Positions 1-8,824 of a stretch of DNA of 64,000 nucleotides are shown here, piece after piece; the stretch's first letter is position 1, and every line of letters begins with the position of its first letter. The stretch is from the NCBI GenBank assembly GCA_023428295.1, contig JAEYYV010000041.1, positions 1 through 64,000 on the forward strand, in the 5' to 3' direction. The DNA is from Pseudomonadota bacterium (GTDB taxonomy: Bacteria; Myxococcota_A; Polyangia; Haliangiales; Haliangiaceae). The notes beneath the pieces were generated by a model. The model ran no database searches. It had not been told where the DNA came from and saw nothing but the letters and a program-made list of their open reading frames with translations. The translations under genes were made by a program, and so were the position numbers.

Positions 1-80
1 AACGTCGCACTACGACATCCTGTCGTCGCCGGTCCTGCTTCCTGTCGTCGAGTCCTGGCTCGCTACGCCATAGTCGCGCG

Positions 81-830
81 TCACGTCCACATCGCGAGCA
101 CGGCGCTGGCATCGCGAACGTCCGATCCGTCGCCCGCTTCCGAGAAGTCAGGCTCGATGACCTGGACGTCACCCTCGAGCACTGCACGCCCCTTCACGCC
201 GAAGAACCTGCAGCGCGTGAAGGTCACATCTCGCAACCGACGGTCGGTGAAGTCGGCGCCGCGGAAATCACAGTCCGTGAACTGCGTGCCGTAGCAGCGT
301 CCGGAGGCCGGGCTGCCGTGCAGAACTGCGTCGCGAAAATCACAACGAGTGATCGTGCACTCGTCGAACATCGTCGCCGAGAAAGTTCCTCCTCGAAACG
401 AGCATCCCTCGAGCTGCGCTGCGACGAACACGGCATTCGCGAACGACGAGCCATCGAGCTCTGACGCGTTCAGGCGCGCGCGGGTGAAGTGTCCCCACTG
501 GAAGTCGATGCGCGGCAGTCGGCAATTGGTGAACACGGCGTCGTGAAAGCTGTTGTGCGAGAGGTTCGCGGTGATCGACCAACAGTCATCGAAGTGCGAA
601 CGATCGAAGTCCGAGTACTCGATACCCGCATCGGAGAAGAAGCAGTGGCGCAGCGTCGAGTAGGCAAAGCGCTCGCCGGATATTCGAGCCCGCTCGAACG
701 TCACGTTCTCGACGAGCTCCATCGGCCCCGCCCCCTGACGTCCTCCGTTGAGCCAACGAGTGTGCTCGCGGGGCCGCTGTCCGTTGGCGCCAGCGTACTC
801 GCGCCATGCCGTCAGGCTACTGGCGGACAT
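81..830 (-). CDS. Pentapeptide-repeat protein, possible partner of the adjacent deaminase-like protein
   Basis: Nearly the whole protein consists of pentapeptide-like repeats (A/C-D/N-F/L-x-x, for example CDFRGADF and SFRGGTF), predicting a right-handed quadrilateral beta-helix. There is no signal peptide or membrane segment, so it is probably cytoplasmic. Three in-frame ATGs lie close together (854, 839, 830). I chose 830 because a GGAG sequence lies nine bases upstream of it; this gives 249 residues. The gene overlaps the 3' end of the large upstream gene by 14 bp (38 bp with the longest start), so the two are probably translationally coupled. Pentapeptide proteins can act as inhibitors or DNA mimics and occur in toxin-immunity loci. 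An immunity role here is inferred from position only. The family call is firm, the function is not. Confidence 0.8.
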   Translation of the reverse strand: MSASSLTAWREYAGANGQRPREHTRWLNGGRQGAGPMELVENVTFERARISGERFAYSTLRHCFFSDAGIEYSDFDRSHFDDCWSITANLSHNSFHDAVFTNCRLPRIDFQWGHFTRARLNASELDGSSFANAVFVAAQLEGCSFRGGTFSATMFDECTITRCDFRDAVLHGSPASGRCYGTQFTDCDFRGADFTDRRLRDVTFTRCRFFGVKGRAVLEGDVQVIEPDFSEAGDGSDVRDASAVLAMWT

Positions 831-3800
831 CGTACTCATCTCCGACGGCAACATCGTGGGCGCGGCGTGCCGCAGTGGCGAGGAAGCGGTCGAGAGCGGT
901 ATCGATGTTCTGTTTCATCGCAGGCGGTAGTTCAGCGTAGCTGAGTTGGTACTCCGGCGTCCCCTCACCGCCCCAGGGACCTCGCACCGACTCGTAGACC
1001 TCGCGCGTGACGGGCATGGTCTTCCCCGACGGCCGTCCCTCGCCGCGAAACTCCTCGAGGATGCGCTTTGCGCGTCGGTGTTCGTTTCGAAGTCCCGTGT
1101 TCATCACGGATTGACCGTCCGTCGCGAGTACCGTGGAGGTTCCCGTTGCAGCGAGCGTGAGGAGCGAGTGGTCGTCCATGTGATGCAGGTGTCCAGAGCT
1201 CGACCGCCCCTGCGGAGTGGTCGCGCTGTCTTGTAGCGCTCCGGTGATCGCGTTCGATCCCAAGTTGGCCTCGACGACGATGCCGAGCTCCTTCATCTTC
1301 GCGGCGAGCTCTGGTGTCGCGTGCGTCGCGTGACCGAAGCGAATGTCCACCTTCGGGTTCGCCGGATCGTAGAGCGGGGTGCCGTCGGTGCCGGTGGTGC
1401 GGAGCCGATCGACCGCGTCGGCCATCGCCCACAAGTTCGACTGCGCGTTGCCGTAGTGATCTCGGTTGTGATCGGAATAGAAGCCCATCTTGTGCCCGTG
1501 GTCGCCATCGGGCATCTCGACGTACCCCTCACCCACGTGGGGCCGGAAGACAAGGTTCCGCCCCGCGGTCTCGCGTTGGTCGATGAGGATCTTCATGAGG
1601 TCGCCGACCCGGTTCTGCATCCGTACGCCACCCGCCTGCATGTTCGAGGTCTCTGGTGCCGCGACGTCGATGCCGATCACATCGCGACGCTGCAAGGCCG
1701 TCTTCACCAACGCGAGTTGCTTGGTCCAGGCATCGTCGCCGGTGCCGGGACCTGCCGCACCGAGATACTTGGTATCGACCATCGCGAGGAAGCGAACATC
1801 CATCGGCGGGAGCTCTTGTCCCCCACGTCGTTCGTTGATCACCGCGAGCTCGCGAGCCAACACCTCGGGCGGCATGCTGCCGTTCGTGAGCTTGTTCACG
1901 CTCTGCGACTGCTCGGAGTACAGGATGCCGTCGCGTTCGAGCGCGCCGAGCGTCATGCGGATGAAGTTGGTGTACGGCTGCTTGGGCCCGTTGGGATCTT
2001 GCTTGTCGATATAGCTCTTCACGAGCGTGTCGCGGATGGAGTACGCACCGTCGTACGGCGTCTGCTGCGTCGCGTTGAGAGCTGCGTTGAGCGCATCGTG
2101 CGCGATATGTCGGATCTGCGTATCCACGTCGGGGTCCGCGTTGGATCCGCCCGGTGAACGGAGACGCTCGATGGCGTCGAACCCCTTCTCGACCGCGAGA
2201 ACGTTGTTGAACGCGGCGTTGCCCGTCCCTGCCGACTGCCCCTCTCCGCTGTCTAGGAAACGCTTGTCCTCGCCTTCCCCGCGATAGTGAGCTGCGTAGT
2301 CGCTGTCCTTGCGGATCTCACCGCGTATCATCTCCAAGAGCTGCACTTCCGAGACCCCCAAGAAGGTCTGGAAGTCTTCAACGGAGGCGGCGCCCATGAA
2401 GTGGCTGTGAAGGTCCGAGCCGCTGTGACCATCGCGTCTCGCGTGCGCTCCCATCGCCTCGTTCCGGGCCTCGTCGGGATGCCACCTCGCCGGCGTTGGC
2501 TCGACGGCTTCGATCGGCTCTGCCGTCTCCCGGTCGGCGCGATGAGGTGCCTCGGGTGGAGCCATGAAGTGCTGCGCGAGTCCACCCAGAAAGCCGATTC
2601 CGGTATCGAGCGCGGCGTCTCCGATGTCGGCACCGCCGCCGACAGCGAGGCCAAAGCTCGTCAGGCTCGAGACGGCGTTGCTCGCGAGGCCGCCTCCAGC
2701 CACGTCCCCGAGAGCACCCGGTAGGAACTGGCCGCCGACGCCGCGAGCGAAATCCTCGAAGCTCCCGCCCGAGGCGAGCGTATCGATGCTCGTGCCGAGG
2801 ATGCCCGCGATCGCTTCGTGCCCCAGCAGATTGCCGCCGCCCGAAATCACATCGAGCCCGAGCTGCTTCGTCGCGTTGATCGCGTCGTCCTTGACGTCGT
2901 AGTCGTTGCCGCCCGCTTCGGCCTTGGCTGCCATCTGCAGCAGATTCGAGCCGCCGTTGATCGCGAGGACGAGCCACGGGTTCGCCGTGAGCGCACTCGC
3001 CACCTTGGCGACCATCGCGATCTTCTTTGCCTGGCGCTCGCCGAGTCGCTTCTTCGCGTCGAGCTGGGCGTCGAGCATCGAGCCGCCGCTCGCGGCGATC
3101 GCGGCCGCGTCTTCGGGCGCGACGCCGTCGCGCAGACCGTGATCGGCGTTCGGGCCGAGCATGTCGAGGTTCGCTTGCGCCATCGTCACGGTCATCTCGC
3201 GCATCGCCTTGTCGATGACCGGGTCGCCCGTGTGCACGGTGGGCAGCTGCGGATGCGCGAGCTTGTCGCCGAGCGCGTCGATGATCTCGCGCGCGCCGAG
3301 CTGCGTCCCGCCTCCTTCGCGTCCCGCTTCGTCGTGCTCGAGCGGCGCGCTGTGTTGCGTCGCTTGGAGCTGGCGCAGCACGTTGTACTGCACTCGCGCC
3401 GGGCGCTCCTCGGCCACGCCCAGCGTGCGGTTGTGCTCGATCTTCAGCTCGCTCGCGCTCATGTCCGCGAGGTCGTCGCGCGAGACCTCCGCGTACATGT
3501 CCGCGTAGCCGTGCTGCTGCGCGTACTTCGCGCGGTAGCCGGCCTCCATCGCGCGCAGCTGCTCGTTGGACGCGAGCTCCTCGGCGACGGCGGCCTTCTC
3601 GTCGGCGCCGTCCGCGCGGTGCCAACGCGTTTCGGCCGAGAGCTCGCCGTCCTCGAGCATCTCGTGCCCGCCGATGCGGTTGTCGTGCACTCCGTTGTGC
3701 AGGCGCTTGCCGAGCCGGTCTCCGAACGGCAACACGGTGGCCAGCGCAGCCGCTGTCTCGACGTCGCGCTCCTCGCGCGCGTAGTGCGCGTCGAGCTGCT

Positions 3801-5295
3801 GGCGCGTCGTACGAGCGCCCTCACCGCCTGCAAACATGTCGGCGCGCCAGCTGTCGATGGACGCGTTGTGGCGCAAGAACGACGCCTGCTCGTCACGCAG
3901 CGCTTCGGCGCGCGCCCGCCGTTTCGGATCGTCGGACTCGAGGTCGGCCGGATCGAACTGCTCGTGCGCGAGCGCTGCTTCGATCTTCGCTTGATCGCCG
4001 TCGGCCAGCGCGCGCTGGAACCGCAACGCCCGGTTCATGCCTTTGTCGCCCGCGAGCATCGCGAGCAGGCGATCGCGGACCTTCGGGTTATCGCCCCAGC
4101 GCATCGCGATCATGACGTGATACGGCTGGCCCGGGTTTTTCGCGGCCCATGCCTCCGCCGCGGCTTTGACCTGCTCGCCCGACATCGCCTCGACCTCGGC
4201 GAGCACGTTGTCCTCGTCGCGACGCTTGTTGTTGGCCTCGTCGATATCGCCGCGCAGCGCCGGCGGCACGTCACCGACGTGGGCGCCGAACAGGTTCGCG
4301 AGGCGCTCGGCGTCCGCGCCGGCTTCGTCGCCCGCGATCCGCCGCTCGAGCTCGGCGCGATCCGCTGGGTTCTCGATCTTCCAGAGCACGCCGTACTTGA
4401 ATTCGCCGGTGTGTAGCTGGGCGAGCTCCTCTGGACCGAGCCTCCCGACGATCTCGCGGAGCCGTCCGGGGTTCGCCTCGTCACCCTTCTCCGACTCGTG
4501 CTCCAGCGCGAGCTTCGCGCTTTGCACGCGATCGCCCGCGAGCATTCCGATCGCGACGTCTTGCTCCTCGCTGTCGGCTTCGTCCATGCCGTCGTCGACG
4601 AGCTGATACAGGTTGCGCTTCCCCCCGAAGTTGCGACGGATCGCTGCGCGCACGAGCTCGGTCTCCACCGCGTCGCATCCACCGAGCTTCTTGTGGATGC
4701 TCGCCACGTTCGTCTCGGAGTCATCGTGTGCGAGGAGCGACGCCGCGAGGTCCGCCGCGATCCTGTCCGCCCGCGCCTGCTTCTGTTGCCGCTCCTCGGG
4801 CGAGAGCTCCGCGATCGTCGTTTGTGCGCGATCGCGCTCGGCGCTGATCAGCTGCATCGCCGCGGCGCGGTCGCGATTGTCGCCGTTGTCGTTCCAATCG
4901 TCCTTGCGGATGATCGTCGCCTCGAGCGATTCGCCCTGCATCGTCGCGTACTGCGCTTTGACCGCGGCGCGCAGCGCGGGGCTGTCGATGTCGTCGAGCT
5001 GCTGGATGAACGCACGGCTCGCGTAGTCGTTCCCCATCGCGTTCTGTCCGACGAGTGACGCGGCGATCGTCATCGCCCGCATCTCGATCAGCGGATCCGG
5101 CGCCGGCGTCTGCGTCTCGACCGTCGCATCGTCGTCGACGTACGGCAACATCGCGGTCTGATCCGCGGGCACGCTGGCCTGCAGCTCCTCCGAAGAGTAG
5201 CCACCGTACGAGAGCTCCTCGGGGTCGGGCGGGACGACTCGAGCCGCGGCTGGCTTCGCGATCGGCGCGGCCGGAACGAGCGGGAAGAAGAACAT
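817..5295 (-). CDS. Giant multidomain protein with C-terminal adenosine deaminase-like amidohydrolase domain, candidate polymorphic toxin
   Basis: About 1492 residues from the ATG at 5295 (an in-frame TTG lies at 5316). No signal peptide is seen. The N terminus is Pro/Ala-rich, followed by a long charged all-helical region (about 60-650) with annexin-like character. A Gly-rich hydrophobic stretch (about 750-900) resembles the pre-toxin regions of polymorphic toxins. The last ~530 residues carry the adenosine/AMP deaminase motif series: LHSHF (H963, H965), HVGE (H1253, E1256), GHATH (H1322) and TDG (D1393). These match the metal-binding His/Asp and catalytic Glu of that family, except that the second Asp of the canonical TDD is Gly. 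The domain is longer than housekeeping adenosine deaminase because of insertions. Its C-terminal end overlaps a pentapeptide-repeat gene. Effector function and export by a contractile or type VI-like system are inference. Confidence 0.75.
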   Translation of the reverse strand: MFFFPLVPAAPIAKPAAARVVPPDPEELSYGGYSSEELQASVPADQTAMLPYVDDDATVETQTPAPDPLIEMRAMTIAASLVGQNAMGNDYASRAFIQQLDDIDSPALRAAVKAQYATMQGESLEATIIRKDDWNDNGDNRDRAAAMQLISAERDRAQTTIAELSPEERQQKQARADRIAADLAASLLAHDDSETNVASIHKKLGGCDAVETELVRAAIRRNFGGKRNLYQLVDDGMDEADSEEQDVAIGMLAGDRVQSAKLALEHESEKGDEANPGRLREIVGRLGPEELAQLHTGEFKYGVLWKIENPADRAELERRIAGDEAGADAERLANLFGAHVGDVPPALRGDIDEANNKRRDEDNVLAEVEAMSGEQVKAAAEAWAAKNPGQPYHVMIAMRWGDNPKVRDRLLAMLAGDKGMNRALRFQRALADGDQAKIEAALAHEQFDPADLESDDPKRRARAEALRDEQASFLRHNASIDSWRADMFAGGEGARTTRQQLDAHYAREERDVETAAALATVLPFGDRLGKRLHNGVHDNRIGGHEMLEDGELSAETRWHRADGADEKAAVAEELASNEQLRAMEAGYRAKYAQQHGYADMYAEVSRDDLADMSASELKIEHNRTLGVAEERPARVQYNVLRQLQATQHSAPLEHDEAGREGGGTQLGAREIIDALGDKLAHPQLPTVHTGDPVIDKAMREMTVTMAQANLDMLGPNADHGLRDGVAPEDAAAIAASGGSMLDAQLDAKKRLGERQAKKIAMVAKVASALTANPWLVLAINGGSNLLQMAAKAEAGGNDYDVKDDAINATKQLGLDVISGGGNLLGHEAIAGILGTSIDTLASGGSFEDFARGVGGQFLPGALGDVAGGGLASNAVSSLTSFGLAVGGGADIGDAALDTGIGFLGGLAQHFMAPPEAPHRADRETAEPIEAVEPTPARWHPDEARNEAMGAHARRDGHSGSDLHSHFMGAASVEDFQTFLGVSEVQLLEMIRGEIRKDSDYAAHYRGEGEDKRFLDSGEGQSAGTGNAAFNNVLAVEKGFDAIERLRSPGGSNADPDVDTQIRHIAHDALNAALNATQQTPYDGAYSIRDTLVKSYIDKQDPNGPKQPYTNFIRMTLGALERDGILYSEQSQSVNKLTNGSMPPEVLARELAVINERRGGQELPPMDVRFLAMVDTKYLGAAGPGTGDDAWTKQLALVKTALQRRDVIGIDVAAPETSNMQAGGVRMQNRVGDLMKILIDQRETAGRNLVFRPHVGEGYVEMPDGDHGHKMGFYSDHNRDHYGNAQSNLWAMADAVDRLRTTGTDGTPLYDPANPKVDIRFGHATHATPELAAKMKELGIVVEANLGSNAITGALQDSATTPQGRSSSGHLHHMDDHSLLTLAATGTSTVLATDGQSVMNTGLRNEHRRAKRILEEFRGEGRPSGKTMPVTREVYESVRGPWGGEGTPEYQLSYAELPPAMKQNIDTALDRFLATAARRAHDVAVGDEYDVRQ

Positions 5296-5372
5296 CGGTC
5301 CCGCACGACAGAGCAAACGGCGTGCGCCTCTCGCACGACGGCGTTACGCTCGGTTACGAAGCGGGACCCTAG

Positions 5373-5413
5373 GCAGAATCTGCTCACCGTCTCAGGCCGA
5401 GCAGTTTCTGCTC
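5373..5413. repeat. Paired palindromic element, copy 1
   Basis: Two near-identical imperfect palindromes lie 15 bp apart: GCAGAATCTGC (5373-5383, followed by TCAC) and GAGCAGTTTCTGCTC (5399-5413, followed by AC). The second overlaps the stop codon of the upstream lipoprotein gene. The whole lies between that stop and the start of the large deaminase-like gene. A closely related pair occurs at 11399-11455. It could be an operator for a dimeric regulator or a dispersed intergenic palindrome; there is no T-tract, so it is not an ordinary intrinsic terminator. Confidence 0.5.
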
Positions 5414-5897
5414 ACTTCACGACGTACTTCTGCAGACCTTTGTAGATGTCGTGATGCAGCTGATCGACGCGGCCCGTGACCCAGCCGGGAAGGTTGGGAT
5501 CGTCGGCCGCGAGCTCGCGCGGCTTGGGGCTGCCCGAGATGTGCTGCATCGTTCGCGGCGTCACCTGGATGACCGCGTGGTTCTCGGCCGTCGGCACGAT
5601 GTCGACGATCATCTGCAGCATCACGCTTCGATCGACGAGCTGCACGAAGTCGTCTGCACCCGCCGACTGCCGTCCGCCTTCCGGGCTGTACCACTGTTCC
5701 GCCGTGATGATCCGGAACGCCTCGTCGGTACGTCCCACCTCGTCGACCTTGTACGTTTCAGCGACGACCAGCTGCGCCGCCTGCGCGATCTCGACCGCAT
5801 CACCGACATAGGTCGTCGCCTTCGCCGTCTTGATCTCCGCCACCGAGGGACCGCACCCGACGAGCACCAACACCGACAACGCGATCAGCTTCACCAT
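5412..5897 (-). CDS. Putative lipoprotein, unknown function
   Basis: The protein starts at the ATG at 5897 (MVKLIALSVLV...), which gives a short hydrophobic signal ending in a lipobox (LVGC), so it should be lipidated and envelope-located. An alternative ATG lies 15 bp upstream. The mature part is about 145 residues, with no motif I recognise; it is mixed alpha/beta in character with several acidic stretches. It ends 117 bp before the start of the large deaminase-like gene on the same strand, and its stop codon is embedded in a palindrome (5399-5413). The gene upstream on the other strand is divergent. No function can be assigned. Confidence 0.7.
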   Translation of the reverse strand: MVKLIALSVLVLVGCGPSVAEIKTAKATTYVGDAVEIAQAAQLVVAETYKVDEVGRTDEAFRIITAEQWYSPEGGRQSAGADDFVQLVDRSVMLQMIVDIVPTAENHAVIQVTPRTMQHISGSPKPRELAADDPNLPGWVTGRVDQLHHDIYKGLQKYVVK

Positions 5898-5955
5898 TCG
5901 CGTTGATATCACGAGCGTTCACCGCGCGAACGCGAGGAGACTGCGCGTGACGTGC

Positions 5956-5974
5956 CTGCCGCACAATGCGGCAG
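5956..5974. repeat. Perfect 8-bp inverted repeat between divergent lipoprotein genes
   Basis: CTGCCGCA, a three-base centre CAA, then TGCGGCAG. It lies in the 184-bp divergent region between the lipoprotein genes starting at 5897 (minus) and 6082 (plus), so it could be an operator serving either promoter or an RNA hairpin in a leader. No promoter elements are obvious. Confidence 0.4.
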
Positions 5975-6081
5975 TGCGCGCGGTACCAGTTCGTGCTCGC
6001 GGCATTCGCGGTGCGATGTGCTGCCAATTGCCAGACTTGCGCAGTTGGCGGTCCGGCCAGTTCGACCAACAATGAGCGTCG

Positions 6082-6993
6082 ATGAAACGCGTCGCTTTGG
6101 TCGCTCTGGCGCTGTCAGGTTGTTTCTTCGATTCAGACGAGCCGCTCCCGCCGCTCGAAGGCGACATCTATCAGTACGTCGTGAGCGATCTGTTCGTGCC
6201 GATCAACAACACGCAGGCCCGCGAGTTTGGCCTCGACCTCGATGGCAACACGACCATCGACAACCAGCTCGGCATGGTGTTCGGGACGCTCGAGAGCGTT
6301 GGCCTCGGCACCGCGAGCACGGCGCACGAAGCGCTCTTGCGCGGCGGCGTGGTCCTCCTCGCGGAGTTGCAGACCACCTCGCTCGACGATGCAGACGACG
6401 CGGGCCTCACCACGTTCCTCGGTGGGAACCCCGTGCCCGATGCATGCATCGACGAGGCAGACCTCTCGACGTGCGGGCAACACTTGAAGGGCACCGGACA
6501 GTTCACGGTCGATCTCGACAGCGCATCGCACCAGGCACGCGCTCCCATCGCCGATGGCCGCTTGGTCGGAGCCACCGGCATCATGCCCGTCGAGCTCGCG
6601 ATCAGCATCGCCGGCATCATTCGACTCGATCTTCGCGGTGCGAAGGTGAAGCTCACCGACATCACTCCCGACGGTGCGCGCGGCGTTCTCGCCGGCGCGA
6701 TCGCTCCCATCGATATCGAGAACGTCGTCATCCCCGAGGCCGCGCAGCAGATCGCTCGCATCGTCGCCGACGAATGCACGGGGCAGCCGATCGGCGACAG
6801 CCCGTGTGGCTGCCGCGACCGCAGCCGTGCGCTCGAGCGAGCGTTCGACACGAACAACGATTGTCGCGTCGACCTGCGCGAGGTCTCCGAGAGCTCGATC
6901 GCGAGCGCCCTACTCGCACCCGACGTGAAGGTGCACGGCCAGATGATGCTGTCGTTCGGCGTGGGCGTGGAGCTCGCGCGCGCGACGTTCTAG
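6082..6993 (+). CDS. Putative lipoprotein with an EF-hand/dockerin-like motif
   Basis: 303 residues beginning MKRVALVALALSGC, a classic short lipoprotein signal with lipobox ALSGC. The mature protein has no enzyme motif I recognise. Near the C terminus is a Cys-containing segment (CTGQPIGDSPCGC) followed by DTNNDCRVDLREV, whose D-x-N-x-D-x-x-V-D-x-x-E spacing fits a single calcium-binding EF-hand-like or dockerin-like loop. Such cell-surface lipoproteins with one EF loop are common in myxobacterial genomes and mostly uncharacterised. The gene is divergent from the lipoprotein starting at 5897, and its 3' end overlaps the convergent sigma-54 activator gene by 4 bp. Confidence 0.7.
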   Translation: MKRVALVALALSGCFFDSDEPLPPLEGDIYQYVVSDLFVPINNTQAREFGLDLDGNTTIDNQLGMVFGTLESVGLGTASTAHEALLRGGVVLLAELQTTSLDDADDAGLTTFLGGNPVPDACIDEADLSTCGQHLKGTGQFTVDLDSASHQARAPIADGRLVGATGIMPVELAISIAGIIRLDLRGAKVKLTDITPDGARGVLAGAIAPIDIENVVIPEAAQQIARIVADECTGQPIGDSPCGCRDRSRALERAFDTNNDCRVDLREVSESSIASALLAPDVKVHGQMMLSFGVGVELARATF

Positions 6994-8807
6994 CTGTCGC
7001 GCCCGAACAGCTCGTGGAGACCGTAGTCGCGCATCTTGCCGACGAACGTCCGGCGCGGCATGCGCAGCAAGTCGGCCGCGCGCGTCTGCACGCCGCCCGT
7101 TACGGTGAGCGCTTGGATCATGCGGCGCCGCTCGAGCTCGCGAACCTCCTCGGCGATCGGGCGGAAGCGCGACGGTGACGACGGAGCGGCGGTGACCGCA
7201 GATGCGCCCGATGCGCCCGATGCGCCCGACGATACGCCCTGTGACACGATCGCCGTTGCGAGGGTTGCGGGTGCGGCTTCGGGCTCGGCGCTGGGCTCGT
7301 CGGCGATACTCGGTGGCAAGTGCCACGTCTCGACCTCGTCGCCATCGATCGACGCCGCGACGTACTCCATCGCGTGGCGAAGCTCGCGCACGTTTCCGGG
7401 CCACGGGTGACGCGCGAGTGTCTCCATCGCGCGAACGCCGATCGCGGGAACCTCGCGGCCTAGACGCTCGCTCGCACGAGCGAGGAGCTCGCGTGCGAGG
7501 ACGAGAAGCTCGCGCGGGCGCTCGCGAAGCGGCGGCACGCGGACAACTGCACCGCCGAGGCGGAAGTAGAGATCCTCGCGGAAGCGACCGGCGGCGACCT
7601 CGGCGCGCAGATCGCGGTTGGTGGCAGCGACGACGCGTACGTCGACCTTCTGTTCGCGCGTGGCCCCGAGGCGCTGGATCGTCTTGCTATCGAGCGCGCG
7701 CAAGAGCTTTGCCTGGATGGCCAGCGACAGCTCGCCGACCTCGTCGAGGAACAACGTACCTTTGTCCGCCGCTTCGAACTGACCGATCTGCGTGGTCAGC
7801 GCACCGGAGAATGCGCCGCGCTCGTGACCGAACAGCACGCTCTCCGCGAGCGTCTCCGGCAGCGCCGCGCAGTTCACCGCGATGAACGAGTGCGCACGTC
7901 GCGGCGAGCGATCGTGAATCGCCGCGGCGACCGACTCCTTGCCCACGCCAGTCTCGCCCAGCACGAGGATCGGCAGGTCCGAGGGAGCGAGCCTCTCGAC
8001 GAGCGCATACAGACGGAGCATCGATGGCTCGGCGAGCATGATGGTCGTGGCACCGAGCTCGACGCGGCGAACCGTGTGCGTGGCATTCGCGTGTCCGCCT
8101 GGCGCAGCGAGCGCGAGCGCGTCGCGCGCGGCGGCGACGAGGATCGCGAGGCTCGTGCCGTCATCGGGTGCGATGGCCCCGCCCGTTTGCGTGTCGGGGA
8201 GCGCGGCGTGGATCGCGGAGGCGCGTGCATCGAGCTCCGCGCTGTCCACCTCGGGGAAGGCGACGAGGATGCGATTCCCGTCGACGGCGAGCACGTCGTG
8301 ACGGCGAAGCGCGGGCCCGAGCGATTCGGGCGAGCGCGCGGTCCGCGAATGCACGATGAGGATCCCGAGACGTCGACCCGATGCGAGCGCGCGATCGAGC
8401 TCGCCGCTCGCGTGCTCGTGGAACGCCTCGACGGACAACGCACGCGGCGCGGGACGGCGACGCGGAGGTGCATGGTACGCGAGCGTGGTGTTGCAGATCG
8501 TGATGACATCACCGGGCGCCAGTACGCGCTCGCCGAGGAGCCGCTCGCCGTTCACGTGCGTACCGTTGTGGCTCCCCAGATCGACGAGCGATGCTTTGCC
8601 GTCGGCGAGCCGCAGCTCGGCATGCTTGCGCGAGGCAGCGGGATCGCCGAGGTGAATCGCGCAGTCATCGCCGCGACCGATCGCGAGCGCGCCGTGTTGA
8701 TCGGACAGGCGGTGACGCCACGACGTGCCTTCCTCGATCACCACGAGGAACGCCGCGGTGGAGTCCGCGTCGAACGTTCGCGTCGTCTCCCCCAAGGCAC
8801 GCAGCAT
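6990..8807 (-). CDS. FHA domain sigma-54-dependent transcriptional activator
   Basis: 605 residues from the ATG at 8807. Residues about 20-112 form an FHA domain (IGRGDDC, ASRKHAEL, GSHNGTHVNG) that should bind phosphothreonine. Residues about 125-240 look like a degenerate GGDEF/cyclase-like fold without the catalytic motif. The AAA+ sigma-54 activation domain follows, with Walker A GETGVGKE (284-291), the sigma-54 contact loop as GAFSGA (331-336; Ser replaces the usual Thr) and LFLDEVGEL. A Fis-type helix-turn-helix ends the protein (RAADLLRMPRRTF). There is no receiver domain, so activity is probably set by kinase-dependent phosphopeptide binding. It is divergent from a Ser/Thr kinase gene with only 17 bp between starts, suggesting functional pairing. 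The GAFSGA variant should still contact sigma-54, since this position tolerates Ser in some family members. Confidence 0.92.
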   Translation of the reverse strand: MLRALGETTRTFDADSTAAFLVVIEEGTSWRHRLSDQHGALAIGRGDDCAIHLGDPAASRKHAELRLADGKASLVDLGSHNGTHVNGERLLGERVLAPGDVITICNTTLAYHAPPRRRPAPRALSVEAFHEHASGELDRALASGRRLGILIVHSRTARSPESLGPALRRHDVLAVDGNRILVAFPEVDSAELDARASAIHAALPDTQTGGAIAPDDGTSLAILVAAARDALALAAPGGHANATHTVRRVELGATTIMLAEPSMLRLYALVERLAPSDLPILVLGETGVGKESVAAAIHDRSPRRAHSFIAVNCAALPETLAESVLFGHERGAFSGALTTQIGQFEAADKGTLFLDEVGELSLAIQAKLLRALDSKTIQRLGATREQKVDVRVVAATNRDLRAEVAAGRFREDLYFRLGGAVVRVPPLRERPRELLVLARELLARASERLGREVPAIGVRAMETLARHPWPGNVRELRHAMEYVAASIDGDEVETWHLPPSIADEPSAEPEAAPATLATAIVSQGVSSGASGASGASAVTAAPSSPSRFRPIAEEVRELERRRMIQALTVTGGVQTRAADLLRMPRRTFVGKMRDYGLHELFGRDS

Positions 8808-8824
8808 ATCGTTATGCTGACACG

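Noticed and set aside
5..17. TCGCACTACGACA shared with 47587-47599
   Set aside because: A 13-base match across a 64-kb GC-rich window is expected several times by chance and has no symmetry or context.
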